Source: Paranoxybacillus sp035645275 (lineage in GTDB: Bacteria; Bacillota; Bacilli; Bacillales; Anoxybacillaceae). Taken from it: 64,000 bases of DNA. Made by a program: the position numbers and the translations under genes. The stretch spans positions 1-64,000 of the forward strand of contig DASQMX010000004.1 of assembly GCA_035645275.1 (NCBI GenBank). Direction: 5' to 3'. Of this stretch, positions 17,867-26,147 are shown piece by piece. Below the pieces are notes generated by a model. The model searched no databases. It was given only the letters and a program-made list of their open reading frames with translations, and was not told the origin of the DNA. Numbering within the stretch: the stretch's first letter is position 1; the number at the start of each line of letters is the position of its first letter.

Positions 17867-19375
17867 TTACTCAGAAACAACGAACGTTTTCTTGAATTCT
17901 TTAATTGCGTTGTTAAAGTCTTCTTCGTTTGGAAGATCTTTCGTTGTACGAATATGGTCAAGCAAGTCTTTGCGATTGCGATCTAACCATTGATAAAATT
18001 CTTTTTCGAAACGACGGATATCTTCAACTGGGATATCATCTAAGAATCCGCGTGTTAACGCATAAAGAATTGCAACTTGTTTTTCAACTGGAAGCGGCTC
18101 ATGTAATCCTTGTTTTAATACCTCTACTGTGCGAGCACCGCGAGCAAGTTTCGCTTGTGTTGCTTTATCAAGGTCAGAACCGAATTGAGCGAACGCTTCA
18201 AGTTCACGGTATGCCGCTAAGTCAAGACGAAGCATACCTGCTACTTTTTTCATCGCTTTGATTTGCGCTGCACCACCAACGCGTGATACAGAAAGACCCG
18301 CGTTAATCGCTGGACGTACGCCAGAGAAGAATAAGTCAGATTGTAAGAAAATTTGTCCGTCTGTAATTGAGATGACGTTCGTTGGAATGTAAGCAGAGAT
18401 GTCGCCTGCTTGTGTTTCAACGAATGGTAACGCCGTTAATGAACCAGCGCCTTTTGCGTCGCTTAATTTTGCCGCACGCTCTAAAAGACGAGAGTGCAAG
18501 TAGAAAACGTCACCTGGATATGCTTCACGGCCTGGTGGACGACGTAATAATAGAGAAAGCTCACGGTAAGCAGCCGCTTGTTTAGATAAATCATCGTATA
18601 CAACAAGCACGTGCTGCCCTTTATACATGAAGTATTCACCCATTGTTACCCCAGCATATGGAGCTAAGAATAGCAATGGAGCTGGTTGTGACGCAGAAGC
18701 CGTTACAACGATTGTGTAATCTAATGCGCCGTGTTTGCGCAATGTTTCTACTACGTTACGAACCGTTGATTCTTTTTGTCCGATTGCCACGTAGATACAA
18801 ATCATGTTTTGGTCTTTTTGGTTAATAATCGTGTCAATCGCAACAGATGTTTTACCAGTTTGACGGTCTCCGATAATTAACTCACGCTGACCGCGACCGA
18901 TTGGCACAAGTGCGTCAATCGCTTTAATACCTGTTTGTAATGGCTCATGTACAGATTTACGGTCCATTACACCAGGAGCTGGGCTTTCGATTGGACGAGT
19001 TTCTGTTGTTTCAATTGGACCTAAACCGTCAACAGGCTGTCCTAATGGGTTTACAACACGACCGATTAACGCTTCGCCGACAGGAACTTCCATGATGCGG
19101 CCCGTACGACGAACTTCGTCGCCTTCTTTAATACCTGTGTATGGTCCTAAAATAACGATACCAACGTTGTTTTCTTCAAGGTTCAGTGCCATACCCATGA
19201 CACCATTTGCAAACTCAACAAGCTCCCCGGACATAACATTGTCGAGGCCATGAGCACGAGCGATACCGTCACCAATTTGGATAACTGTACCAACATCGCT
19301 CATTTGGATTTCAGACTGATAGTTTTCGATTTGCTTTTTTATCAGCGCGCTAATTTCTTCAGCTTTGATGCTCAT
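17867..19375 (-). CDS. atpA: ATP synthase F1 subunit alpha
   Basis: The 502-residue non-catalytic nucleotide-binding subunit of F1. The P-loop GDRQTGKTS begins at residue 169, and the arginine finger region (LSVSRVGGAAQ) is present. The ATG at 19375 is preferred over a GTG 9 nt upstream, with AGGGGTG as binding site. It pairs with beta in the alpha3beta3 head. Confidence 0.97.
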   Translation of the reverse strand: MSIKAEEISALIKKQIENYQSEIQMSDVGTVIQIGDGIARAHGLDNVMSGELVEFANGVMGMALNLEENNVGIVILGPYTGIKEGDEVRRTGRIMEVPVGEALIGRVVNPLGQPVDGLGPIETTETRPIESPAPGVMDRKSVHEPLQTGIKAIDALVPIGRGQRELIIGDRQTGKTSVAIDTIINQKDQNMICIYVAIGQKESTVRNVVETLRKHGALDYTIVVTASASQPAPLLFLAPYAGVTMGEYFMYKGQHVLVVYDDLSKQAAAYRELSLLLRRPPGREAYPGDVFYLHSRLLERAAKLSDAKGAGSLTALPFVETQAGDISAYIPTNVISITDGQIFLQSDLFFSGVRPAINAGLSVSRVGGAAQIKAMKKVAGMLRLDLAAYRELEAFAQFGSDLDKATQAKLARGARTVEVLKQGLHEPLPVEKQVAILYALTRGFLDDIPVEDIRRFEKEFYQWLDRNRKDLLDHIRTTKDLPNEEDFNNAIKEFKKTFVVSE

Positions 19376-19400
19376 GCATTTCACCCCTATCTACAAATCT

Positions 19401-19937
19401 TTAGCCAATTAATTGACGCTCTAGTCTTTCTAATTTTCCGCTGACGCTGCCGTCATAAATGCGATGACCGATGCGAAGCTTCACACCACCGATTAAGCTT
19501 GGATCAATGACGTTGTTAATGCGGAGCGTGGCTTTGCCGATTTTCTTCGCAAAAGTTTCAGAGAGCGCTTGCTTTTCGTCTTCTGTTAACGGGCGAACAG
19601 AATAAACCGTTGCTTCGGCAACACCGCGTTCTTCGTTTGCAAGAGCAATAAATTCGTTTGTAAGCTCTGGAACGATTTCAATGCGATGACGGTCAAGCAA
19701 AATCATCAATGTATTTAATAGAGGCGTTGATAAAGACGCGAATATTTCTTGTAACAACGCTTTCTTCTTTTGCACCGCTAACTTAGGATGTTTTAACACA
19801 TCTACAAATTGTTTGTTTTCTGCAAATACTTGCTGTACGACACGAATTTCTTCTTCCAACTGATCAAGGAGCTGTTTTTCTTTCGCAATTTGAAAAAGAG
19901 CCAAGGCATATCGTTTTGCTACGACTTCTTTATTCAT
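19401..19937 (-). CDS. atpH: ATP synthase F1 subunit delta
   Basis: A 178-residue peripheral-stalk subunit that links the alpha subunits to subunit b. It has the N-terminal helical bundle (NKEVVAKRYALALFQIA) and the C-terminal signature DPSLIGGVKLRIGHRIYDGS. Its ATG overlaps the atpF stop by four bases (ATGA), so the two are coupled. Confidence 0.96.
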   Translation of the reverse strand: MNKEVVAKRYALALFQIAKEKQLLDQLEEEIRVVQQVFAENKQFVDVLKHPKLAVQKKKALLQEIFASLSTPLLNTLMILLDRHRIEIVPELTNEFIALANEERGVAEATVYSVRPLTEDEKQALSETFAKKIGKATLRINNVIDPSLIGGVKLRIGHRIYDGSVSGKLERLERQLIG

Positions 19938-20458
19938 CGCCCTTCTCCTACCTCTTGAATGTACTCCTGGATCAGCTTCGCTTGATCTTGCTCAGTTAAC
20001 TCTTTTTCAATTACTTTAGAGGCAATTAACACAGATAAAGATGCGACTTGCTGACGCAATGCAGCAACAGCTTGCTCTTTCTCCTGCTCGATTTCTTTTT
20101 TCGCAGCCTCTTTTAAGCGCTCTGCTTCTGCACGAGCTGCCGCGATGATTTGTTCTTTTTGCTCTTCACCAAGTTTGCGGGCGTTTTCAATTAATTCTTG
20201 TGCTTCTTGACGAGATTTTTTCATTAGTTCACGTTGCTCTTCTGCAAGCTTTTTCGCTTCTTGATGATGCTTTTCTGCTTGCTCAATTTCATTAGCGATA
20301 TGCTCTTCGCGTTGTTTCATAACGCCCATCAATGGACCAAACGCATATTTACGGAGCAATGCTAACAAAATTAAAAACATGATTAATTGGAAAAGAATAT
20401 CGCCGCCGTTGAATCCGCTATGTGCAGCTCCAGCGCCTAATACAAACATGTTTAACAC
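19934..20458 (-). CDS. atpF: ATP synthase F0 subunit b
   Basis: A 174-residue subunit with one N-terminal membrane helix (about residues 20-40) and a long charged helix (KQREEHIANEIEQAEKHHQE onward) that dimerises as the peripheral stalk. I start it at a GTG at 20458, 12 nt behind GGGAG; an ATG 9 nt downstream and upstream GTG/TTG codons are alternatives. It follows an unusually long, structured gap after atpE. Confidence 0.9.
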   Translation of the reverse strand: MLNMFVLGAGAAHSGFNGGDILFQLIMFLILLALLRKYAFGPLMGVMKQREEHIANEIEQAEKHHQEAKKLAEEQRELMKKSRQEAQELIENARKLGEEQKEQIIAAARAEAERLKEAAKKEIEQEKEQAVAALRQQVASLSVLIASKVIEKELTEQDQAKLIQEYIQEVGEGR

Positions 20459-20834
20459 CGCTCGTTTCACTCCCTTCAAGAGTCGCCTTCACTTCAAGTT
20501 CGTTTTACGCGAACTGAATCTTTTCAAGTTCTAATGTATTGACCTACAGATTCTCACCCTGTTGCAAGATGAATCCATTCACACTCTGTCAGCTCGGTTT
20601 TAAAACCGTTACCTGTTCACTAAGTCACAGGCTTTCGTGGTTCGTTTCTTGTGTTAATTCCATATGAACATAAAGGAATGGCGAAGGTTCTCATGGAATG
20701 ATCTTCGCCATTGTTGAACGATTTTTGTTCATCATCGTATCAAATTTTTTAGGTCATCCTGCCCAAGCGCCTAGCTTGGCCATGCAGACAGCATGTTACT
20801 GCGCGATAAGCAAAGCGCGGCGCTTTGGCTAGTT
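20459..20834 (-). other. Long structured gap between atpE and atpF
   Basis: This 376-nt stretch has no convincing gene. Read on the minus strand it starts with a GC-rich region just after the atpE stop in which CCAAAGCGCC pairs with GGCGCTTGG around two smaller pairings (GCGC / GCGC and CATGC / GCATG). A strong hairpin AATGGCGAAG / CTTCGCCATT follows at about 20680-20715, then a weaker CCTGT / ACAGG one. No T-run follows the strong stem, so transcription is not expected to stop. It may stabilise the atpE part of the message, as subunit c is needed in about ten copies; this is inference. Confidence 0.5.
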
Positions 20835-21047
20835 TTATCGACCTAAAACCATGAATGCGATAACTACCGCGATGATCGGAATCGCCTCTACTAACGCAAC
20901 CCCGATGAACATTGTTGTTTGAAGCATACCGCGAGCCTCTGGCTGACGAGCGATACCTTCAACTGTACGAGATACGATTAAACCGTTACCAATACCTGCA
21001 CCAAGTGCAGCTAAACCGATAGCAATTGCAGCTGCTAATAAACCCAT
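20835..21047 (-). CDS. atpE: ATP synthase F0 subunit c
   Basis: A 70-residue two-helix hairpin that forms the rotor ring. The ion-carrying residue is Glu54 in GVALVEAIPII, and the polar loop RQPEA is present. The residues around Glu54 look like the proton-binding type rather than the sodium type. Start ATG at 21047 behind AAAGGAGG. Confidence 0.97.
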   Translation of the reverse strand: MGLLAAAIAIGLAALGAGIGNGLIVSRTVEGIARQPEARGMLQTTMFIGVALVEAIPIIAVVIAFMVLGR

Positions 21048-21108
21048 GATAAAAGTCCTCCTTTAAAATATTTATTAAAATTAAAATTTATTAGATTTGT
21101 TTTATAAA

Positions 21109-21819
21109 TTAATGGTCATGACTCACTTTGTGCGCCATATAAACCATTGTTAACATTGTGAAAATAAATGCTTGGATCGCACCAACGAAAATACTGAAAC
21201 CTTGCCATGCAATCGTCGGAATGATTGCGGCAATCGTTCCGCCAACACCTGTTGCTAAACCGCCTGCAAGCAGGCCTAATAAAATTTCACCTGCGAAAAT
21301 GTTACCGTAAAGACGCAGACCAAGCGTTAATGTGTTAGCGAATTCTTCGATAATTTTAAGCGGGAATAAGAACCACATTGGAGCAACGAAACCTTTAGCA
21401 TAATGACCAAAGCCATGCAGCTTAATGCCATAGTAGTGGGATAGTGCTACAACCATTGTTGCAAGCGTTAGTGTGACAACTGGGTCAGCTGTCGGCGACT
21501 TCCACCATAAATTTCCGTCAATCACAACGGAAAACGGAAGACCAAGCATGTTTGCTACGAAAATGTACATGATTAGTGTTAGTCCAAGCACGTGGAAGCG
21601 TCCGCCTGTTTTCCAGTCCATGTTGCTCTTGATGATATTTTTCACAAAGTCCATGACCCATTCAAGGAAGTTTTGCATTCCTGTTGGTTTCATAGACAAG
21701 TTGCGAGTTGCCAAAACAGCAATGATAAAGACAATTACAGATGTAACAGTAATCATTAAGATATTAGCTAAGTTGAAAGTAAGGCCTAAAAATTCAGTTG
21801 TTGGAGCTCCGTGATGCAC
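21109..21819 (-). CDS. atpB: ATP synthase F0 subunit a
   Basis: The 236-residue stator subunit that forms the two proton half-channels. The essential arginine is Arg169 in LTLGLRLYGNIFAGE. Five or six membrane helices are predicted. The start is a GTG at 21819 that shares its G with the TAG stop of atpI (TAGTG), behind AGAGGTG, so translation is probably coupled. Confidence 0.96.
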   Translation of the reverse strand: MHHGAPTTEFLGLTFNLANILMITVTSVIVFIIAVLATRNLSMKPTGMQNFLEWVMDFVKNIIKSNMDWKTGGRFHVLGLTLIMYIFVANMLGLPFSVVIDGNLWWKSPTADPVVTLTLATMVVALSHYYGIKLHGFGHYAKGFVAPMWFLFPLKIIEEFANTLTLGLRLYGNIFAGEILLGLLAGGLATGVGGTIAAIIPTIAWQGFSIFVGAIQAFIFTMLTMVYMAHKVSHDH

Positions 21820-22214
21820 TAGTACTCACCTCTCTTCCCACCGCTTTTGCGTATTTTTTTGCAAAAAATATAATCTATTATAATGACAAAATAAGATGTC
21901 ATTAATCCCAATACCATCGGAATCATTGAGAAATAATGAGGATAGCGCATCACAATCAACACTGCCAATCCTGCCGCAGCCATACGTGAAAATGTGCCGA
22001 GGGAATGGACTTTTTTTCCTTTGATGACTGCCTGTCCGAACCGGTTCGTCTTTCTCGCCAATATCCATAGCCCGTAAAAGCTGATGGACGTACCAAGAAT
22101 CAAGCTTAAAAATGTCGTTTTATACGGTGTAAAACCCCAGCCTAATGTGTAAACGGATAGCAAATAAAATATGTATTTTCGCTGCCTTTGAAACATCTGC
22201 TGAAGTTCTTCCAT
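21819..22214 (-). CDS. atpI: ATP synthase subunit I
   Basis: A 131-residue protein with four hydrophobic helices, at the usual place before atpB. AtpI helps assemble the c-ring and may take part in Mg2+ supply; it is not part of the finished enzyme. The C-terminus is basic (KKIRKSGGKRGEY). The start ATG is at 22214. Confidence 0.88.
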   Translation of the reverse strand: MEELQQMFQRQRKYIFYLLSVYTLGWGFTPYKTTFLSLILGTSISFYGLWILARKTNRFGQAVIKGKKVHSLGTFSRMAAAGLAVLIVMRYPHYFSMIPMVLGLMTSYFVIIIDYIFCKKIRKSGGKRGEY

Positions 22215-22219
22215 GTAGC

Positions 22220-22441
22220 TTAGTCTCCTGAAAAATATTGACGAACTGTTCGTAACATGGCATACACACCTGTAGCAAGTCCAAGCAGTAAACCAATAAT
22301 TAAAAAGAGAGGCTCCGTATCAAACTGTCGATCGATCCATCTGCCGCCGAATATACCGACTAAAATGGAACCGACCAACTGGGATGCAATTGCGGACATC
22401 AAGCCGATCGCTTGAAGAGGATGGCGTTGATTTTGGCGCAT
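22220..22441 (-). CDS. atpZ: AtpZ-like small F0F1 ATPase-associated protein
   Basis: A 73-residue protein with two helices (about residues 12-32 and 44-64) matching the AtpZ / putative F1F0 ATPase subunit family that accompanies atpI. The ATG at 22441 has GTGAGG upstream; the frame stays open for 42 codons further but runs through the promoter. First gene of the atp operon. AtpZ is reported to form a complex with AtpI. Confidence 0.82.
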   Translation of the reverse strand: MRQNQRHPLQAIGLMSAIASQLVGSILVGIFGGRWIDRQFDTEPLFLIIGLLLGLATGVYAMLRTVRQYFSGD

Positions 22442-22538
22442 AAATTCATAATCCTCACTTAATCCAATTTTGCGAAAAATCAGAGGAGTAAAACAATTTT
22501 TTAACGTTATGAAAACCTTATCATTATTATCCCTTGTA

Positions 22539-22567
22539 AGCATACAATAGGGGCCCGTCAATGTCAA
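22539..22567 (-). promoter_or_regulatory. Sigma-A promoter of the atp operon
   Basis: On the minus strand TTGACA, 17 bases, then TATGCT: a perfect -35 box, optimal spacing and a good -10 box. The predicted transcript would start near 22530, about 90 nt before atpZ. No strong terminator lies between this promoter and the end of atpC. Confidence 0.8.
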
Positions 22568-22681
22568 TGTATTTACTATGAAAAAAGTAAATAATCGCCT
22601 ATAATTGTTAATAATTTGTCACAATTTATTAATGAATTTTTCTTTTCTTATTGTTATAATTGTCTTTCCCCTTGCATACAT

Positions 22682-22725
22682 AAAAACGCCAAGCGCCTTT
22701 TGACGCTTAGCGTTTCATTTTTTGC
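22682..22725 (-). terminator. Terminator of upp
   Basis: Stem AAACGCTAAGCG / GCGCTTGGCGTTT followed by TTTATG on the minus strand, and by a T-run on the plus strand. It separates upp from the atp promoter. Confidence 0.75.
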
Positions 22726-22777
22726 ACCTAACCAGCTGTAAAGCTCTCTGTGCACGAGAGATGAGCAACGATGGGGA

Positions 22778-23407
22778 TTATTTTGTACCAAATAGGCGGT
22801 CGCCCGCATCGCCGAGACCCGGAACAATATAGCCGTGGTCATTTAATTTTTCATCTAATGCCGCGATATAAATATCGACGTCAGGATGAGCTTGTTTAAC
22901 TGCTTCTACTCCTTCCGGCGCGGCAATTAAACACATAAACTTAATATTTTTTGCCCCGCGTTTTTTCAAAGAATTAATCGCTTCCACAGCAGAGCCGCCT
23001 GTTGCCAGCATTGGGTCAACAACGATAAAATCGCGCTCTTCGACATCTGTCGGCAATTTTACATAATACTCAACCGGTTTTAATGTTTCCGGGTCGCGAT
23101 ATAAACCGATATGTCCTACTTTTGCAGCTGGAATCAGTTTTAAAATTCCGTCTACCATGCCAATGCCTGCGCGTAAAATCGGGATAATACCAAGTTTCTT
23201 TCCAGCAATGACTTTTGATTTTGCCTTGCTGACTGGCGTTTCGATTTCCACTTCTTCAAGAGGAAGGTCACGCGTAATTTCAAATGCCATTAATGTTGCT
23301 ACTTCTTCTACAAGTTCGCGAAATTCCTTTGTTCCTGTTTGCTTATCGCGAATATATGTAAGTTTATGCTGAATAAGTGGATGATCAAAAACGTACACTT
23401 TTCCCAT
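22778..23407 (-). CDS. upp: Uracil phosphoribosyltransferase
   Basis: Upp makes UMP from uracil and PRPP in pyrimidine salvage. The 209-residue protein has the PRPP-binding motif VVDPMLATGGSAV at residues 129-141 and the family C-terminus PGLGDAGDRLFGTK that contributes to uracil binding. The ATG at 23407 has AAGGAGAGAT upstream. Its place between glyA and atp is the same as in B. subtilis. Confidence 0.97.
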   Translation of the reverse strand: MGKVYVFDHPLIQHKLTYIRDKQTGTKEFRELVEEVATLMAFEITRDLPLEEVEIETPVSKAKSKVIAGKKLGIIPILRAGIGMVDGILKLIPAAKVGHIGLYRDPETLKPVEYYVKLPTDVEERDFIVVDPMLATGGSAVEAINSLKKRGAKNIKFMCLIAAPEGVEAVKQAHPDVDIYIAALDEKLNDHGYIVPGLGDAGDRLFGTK

Positions 23408-23507
23408 CGTATCTCTCCTTTTTTCAATTTACACTTCATTAAATTCTACCGAAAAAGACAAACTTGTTCAATAATCGTGTCGAAAATCCCAAAAAATTGT
23501 AAAAAAA

Positions 23508-23553
23508 AGAGGCTGTCTCAAACCAAGTGTCAGACACTTATGAGACAGCCTCT
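23508..23553 (-). terminator. Family 1 element serving as glyA terminator (copy 2)
   Basis: A compact member of the family: outer arms AGAGGCTGTCTCA and TGAGACAGCCTCT (13 bp, perfect) enclose the perfect palindrome AAGTGTCAGACACTT. On the minus strand it is followed by TTTTTTTT, so it has every feature of an intrinsic terminator for glyA. Confidence 0.85.
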
Positions 23554-23572
23554 TTAACACTTTAACGCATCG

Positions 23573-23585
23573 GGGGTCAGACCCC
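23573..23585. repeat. GGGGTCAGACCCC palindrome containing the glyA stop codon
   Basis: The 13-bp palindrome overlaps the last codons of glyA. The frame reads GGG GTC TGA inside it, so the palindrome supplies the final Gly-Val and the stop. The same palindrome recurs in tandem upstream of speB. Confidence 0.75.
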
Positions 23586-24815
23586 ATAAAGAGGAAACTT
23601 CTCCGTGAGGGCAGCGACGCGTTTTTTTGCTTCTTCCAGTTTTTTTTGGTTGTCGATGTTTTTTAACGTTAACGCGATGATGCTAGCGATTTCGTCCATT
23701 TCTTCAAGACCAAAACCGCGGCTTGTTACAGCGGCTGTTCCGATGCGAATACCGCTTGTGACAAATGGGCTTTCCGGGTCGTATGGAATCGTATTTTTGT
23801 TTACAGTAATCCCCACTTCATCCAACACTTTTTCAGCGACTTTACCTGTTAAGTTTAATGAGCGTAAATCGATTAATAATAAATGGTTGTCCGTGCCGCC
23901 AGAAACAAGCGTAAAGCCTTCTTTCATTAACGATTCTGCTAAACGTTTGGCATTGTTCACAATGTTTTGGGCGTATGTTTTAAAGCTATCTTGCAATGCT
24001 TCGCCAAGCGCCACCGCTTTTGCCGCAATGACATGCATTAACGGCCCGCCTTGGATCCCTGGGAAGATGGCCTTGTCAATTTGCTTTGCAAATTCCTCTT
24101 TGCAAAGAATCATGCCACCGCGCGGTCCGCGCAATGTTTTGTGCGTTGTTGTTGTAACAAAATGCGCATAAGGCACAGGGCTAGGATGAAGACCTGCCGC
24201 AACAAGACCTGCGATATGCGCCATATCCACCATTAAATAAGCGCCAACTTCATCGGCAATTTCACGGAAACGTTTAAAGTCAATGACGCGAGGATATGCG
24301 CTCGCACCAGCTACAATTAACTTTGGCTTATGTAAGCGAGCTTTCTCCAATACGTCGTCATAATTAATTAAATGTGTTTCTGGATCTACACCGTACTCCA
24401 CAAAGTTATATTGAATACCACTAAAGTTCACTGGGCTTCCATGTGTTAAGTGACCGCCGTGGGACAAGTTCATACCAAGAACGGTATCGCCATGTTTAAG
24501 AACGGTAAAATAAACAGCCATGTTCGCTTGAGCACCAGAATGCGGCTGAACGTTCGCATGTTCTGCGCCAAACAATTGCTTCGCCCGTTCACGCGCCAAC
24601 TCTTCCACAACATCAACATGTTCGCAACCACCATAATAGCGGCGGCCAGGATATCCTTCTGCATACTTGTTTGTTAATACAGAACCTTGTGCTTCCATGA
24701 CTGCACGGCTGACAAAGTTTTCAGAAGCAATTAACTCAATTTTTGTTTGCTGTCTTTTTAATTCATTTTCAATTGCTTGAAAAACTTGCGGATCTTGCTG
24801 TGGCAAGTAATTCAT
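23577..24815 (-). CDS. glyA: Serine hydroxymethyltransferase
   Basis: GlyA converts serine and tetrahydrofolate to glycine and methylene-THF, the main source of one-carbon units. The 412-residue PLP enzyme has the cofactor lysine at Lys226 in VTTTTHKTLRGPRGG and the N-terminal motifs ELIASENF and NKYAEGYPGRRYYGG. Start ATG at 24815 behind AGGGGGAG. The last residues, Gly-Val after FPLY, differ from what I expect for relatives and lie inside a repeat palindrome. A single PurR-like box (one mismatch to AWWWCCGAACWWT) lies at 24837-24849, just before the ribosome-binding site; I see no partner box. Confidence 0.97.
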   Translation of the reverse strand: MNYLPQQDPQVFQAIENELKRQQTKIELIASENFVSRAVMEAQGSVLTNKYAEGYPGRRYYGGCEHVDVVEELARERAKQLFGAEHANVQPHSGAQANMAVYFTVLKHGDTVLGMNLSHGGHLTHGSPVNFSGIQYNFVEYGVDPETHLINYDDVLEKARLHKPKLIVAGASAYPRVIDFKRFREIADEVGAYLMVDMAHIAGLVAAGLHPSPVPYAHFVTTTTHKTLRGPRGGMILCKEEFAKQIDKAIFPGIQGGPLMHVIAAKAVALGEALQDSFKTYAQNIVNNAKRLAESLMKEGFTLVSGGTDNHLLLIDLRSLNLTGKVAEKVLDEVGITVNKNTIPYDPESPFVTSGIRIGTAAVTSRGFGLEEMDEIASIIALTLKNIDNQKKLEEAKKRVAALTEKFPLYGV

Positions 24816-24909
24816 CGCCAGCTCCCCCTTTTTGGAAATGTTCGAATATTCCTTTCTATTTTAACAGCTTTTTACCGTTTTTTAAAAGAAAAAGTGAACA
24901 AAATCGTTA

Positions 24910-25485
24910 TTAATTGCATGATATATTCGGTTTTTCTAATGAATACACTGCTCTTGCGCCACCGATTAACTTCGGTCTTGTCTTCGCTAAGGTAACATGG
25001 GCATGTCCAACTTGTTTCAAGGATGTACGAACCGGTACAGCGACATGCTTCAAATGCATACCAATGAGCGTATCACCGATGTCAATGCCTGCATCCGCCT
25101 TAATAAACTCAACAACAACAGGCTCCTGCAGGTGCTGGTACGCATATTCAGCCATCGCACCTCCCGCTGAGCGCACTGGAATGACCGAGACAATCTCCAT
25201 CTTATTCTCGACAGCTGTTTTCTTTTCTACCACTAAAGCGCGGTTGAGATGCTCACAACATTGAAAAGCGAGCTGTATCCCTGTTTCTTCTTGCAGCTTT
25301 TTCAGTTCATTAAACAACATTTCCGCCACTTCCGTTGTGCCAGCTGTGCCAATCTTTTGACCGATCACTTCGCTCGTGCTGCAGCCGATGACAACAATTT
25401 GCTCAGGAGAGAGGGGAACTTGCTGACGAAACTCTTGCAAAATCGTTTGCCACTGCTGCTTCCATTGTTGTAAATCAAGAGACAT
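24910..25485 (-). CDS. ywlG: YwlG family protein (DUF436)
   Basis: A 191-residue soluble protein matching the UPF0340 / DUF436 family. Conserved stretches are VVIGCSTSEVIGQKIGT and KADAGIDIGDTLIGMHLK. Function is unknown; the family is restricted mainly to Firmicutes. Start ATG at 25485 behind GAGGGGGA. It sits between rpiB and glyA as in B. subtilis and may be cotranscribed with rpiB, which ends 26 nt upstream. Confidence 0.88.
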   Translation of the reverse strand: MSLDLQQWKQQWQTILQEFRQQVPLSPEQIVVIGCSTSEVIGQKIGTAGTTEVAEMLFNELKKLQEETGIQLAFQCCEHLNRALVVEKKTAVENKMEIVSVIPVRSAGGAMAEYAYQHLQEPVVVEFIKADAGIDIGDTLIGMHLKHVAVPVRTSLKQVGHAHVTLAKTRPKLIGGARAVYSLEKPNISCN

Positions 25486-25510
25486 CTCTATTCCCCCTCA
25501 ACAAAACGAT

Positions 25511-25957
25511 TTACAAATTTTCCTCTTCGTACTTTTTAATTTTATTTAAACGGTTTTCATGGCGACCGCCTTCATATTCCGTTGTGAGCCATACTTTTGC
25601 AATTTCCCGGGCTAACCCTGGGCCAATGACGCGCTCTCCCATCGCCAATACATTGCTGTCGTTATGTTCGCGCGTCGCTTTTGCACTGAATACATCATGA
25701 ACGAGAGCGCAGCGAACCCCTTTGACTTTGTTAGCGGCAATGCTCATGCCAATACCTGTGCCGCAAATTAAAATCCCGCGGTCCACTTCGCCTCTCGCTA
25801 CCATTTCCGCTACAGGGATCGCATAATCAGGATAATCTACTGATGTGCCACATTCACAACCTAAATCAATATATTCGATGCCCATTTCGTCCATCAGTTT
25901 TTTAATTTCTTCACGAATATTTATTCCGCCATGATCAGAAGCAATGGCTACTTTCAT
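25511..25957 (-). CDS. rpiB: Ribose-5-phosphate isomerase B
   Basis: Interconverts ribose-5-phosphate and ribulose-5-phosphate in the pentose phosphate pathway. The 148-residue protein of the RpiB/LacAB family has the catalytic Cys65 in GILICGTGIGMSIAANK and the phosphate-binding SDHGG at residues 7-11. The ATG at 25957 is preceded by GGAGGAAAAGGG; an ATG seven codons earlier lacks a site. This is the YwlF position in B. subtilis. Confidence 0.94.
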   Translation of the reverse strand: MKVAIASDHGGINIREEIKKLMDEMGIEYIDLGCECGTSVDYPDYAIPVAEMVARGEVDRGILICGTGIGMSIAANKVKGVRCALVHDVFSAKATREHNDSNVLAMGERVIGPGLAREIAKVWLTTEYEGGRHENRLNKIKKYEEENL

Positions 25958-26006
25958 TCCCTTTTCCTCCTTCATCAATGTCGCTCTAAGGGGATGCTCT
26001 TTTAGA

Positions 26007-26053
26007 AAAAGCCGCCCTTCCTTTCATTGTAAATGATAGAGGGCGGCTTTTTC
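26007..26053 (-). terminator. Bidirectional terminator after the chemoreceptor gene
   Basis: A 13-bp stem, AAAAAGCCGCCCT pairing with AGGGCGGCTTTTT, with T-runs on both strands. It separates the chemoreceptor gene from rpiB. Confidence 0.85.
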
Positions 26054-26147
26054 ATTAATTTCAGCTTTTCTTGTTTATTTTATCCCATCCGCTTCTTCCT
26101 CTTTGCTTCATTCAGTGAAAAATGATGCTCTATCACTAGGCAACTCA

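Noticed and set aside
24837..24849. PurR box upstream of glyA
   Set aside because: One site with one mismatch is present, but the inverted partner box that PurR needs at about 16 bp is not seen, so it is mentioned only as a weak note in the glyA entry.
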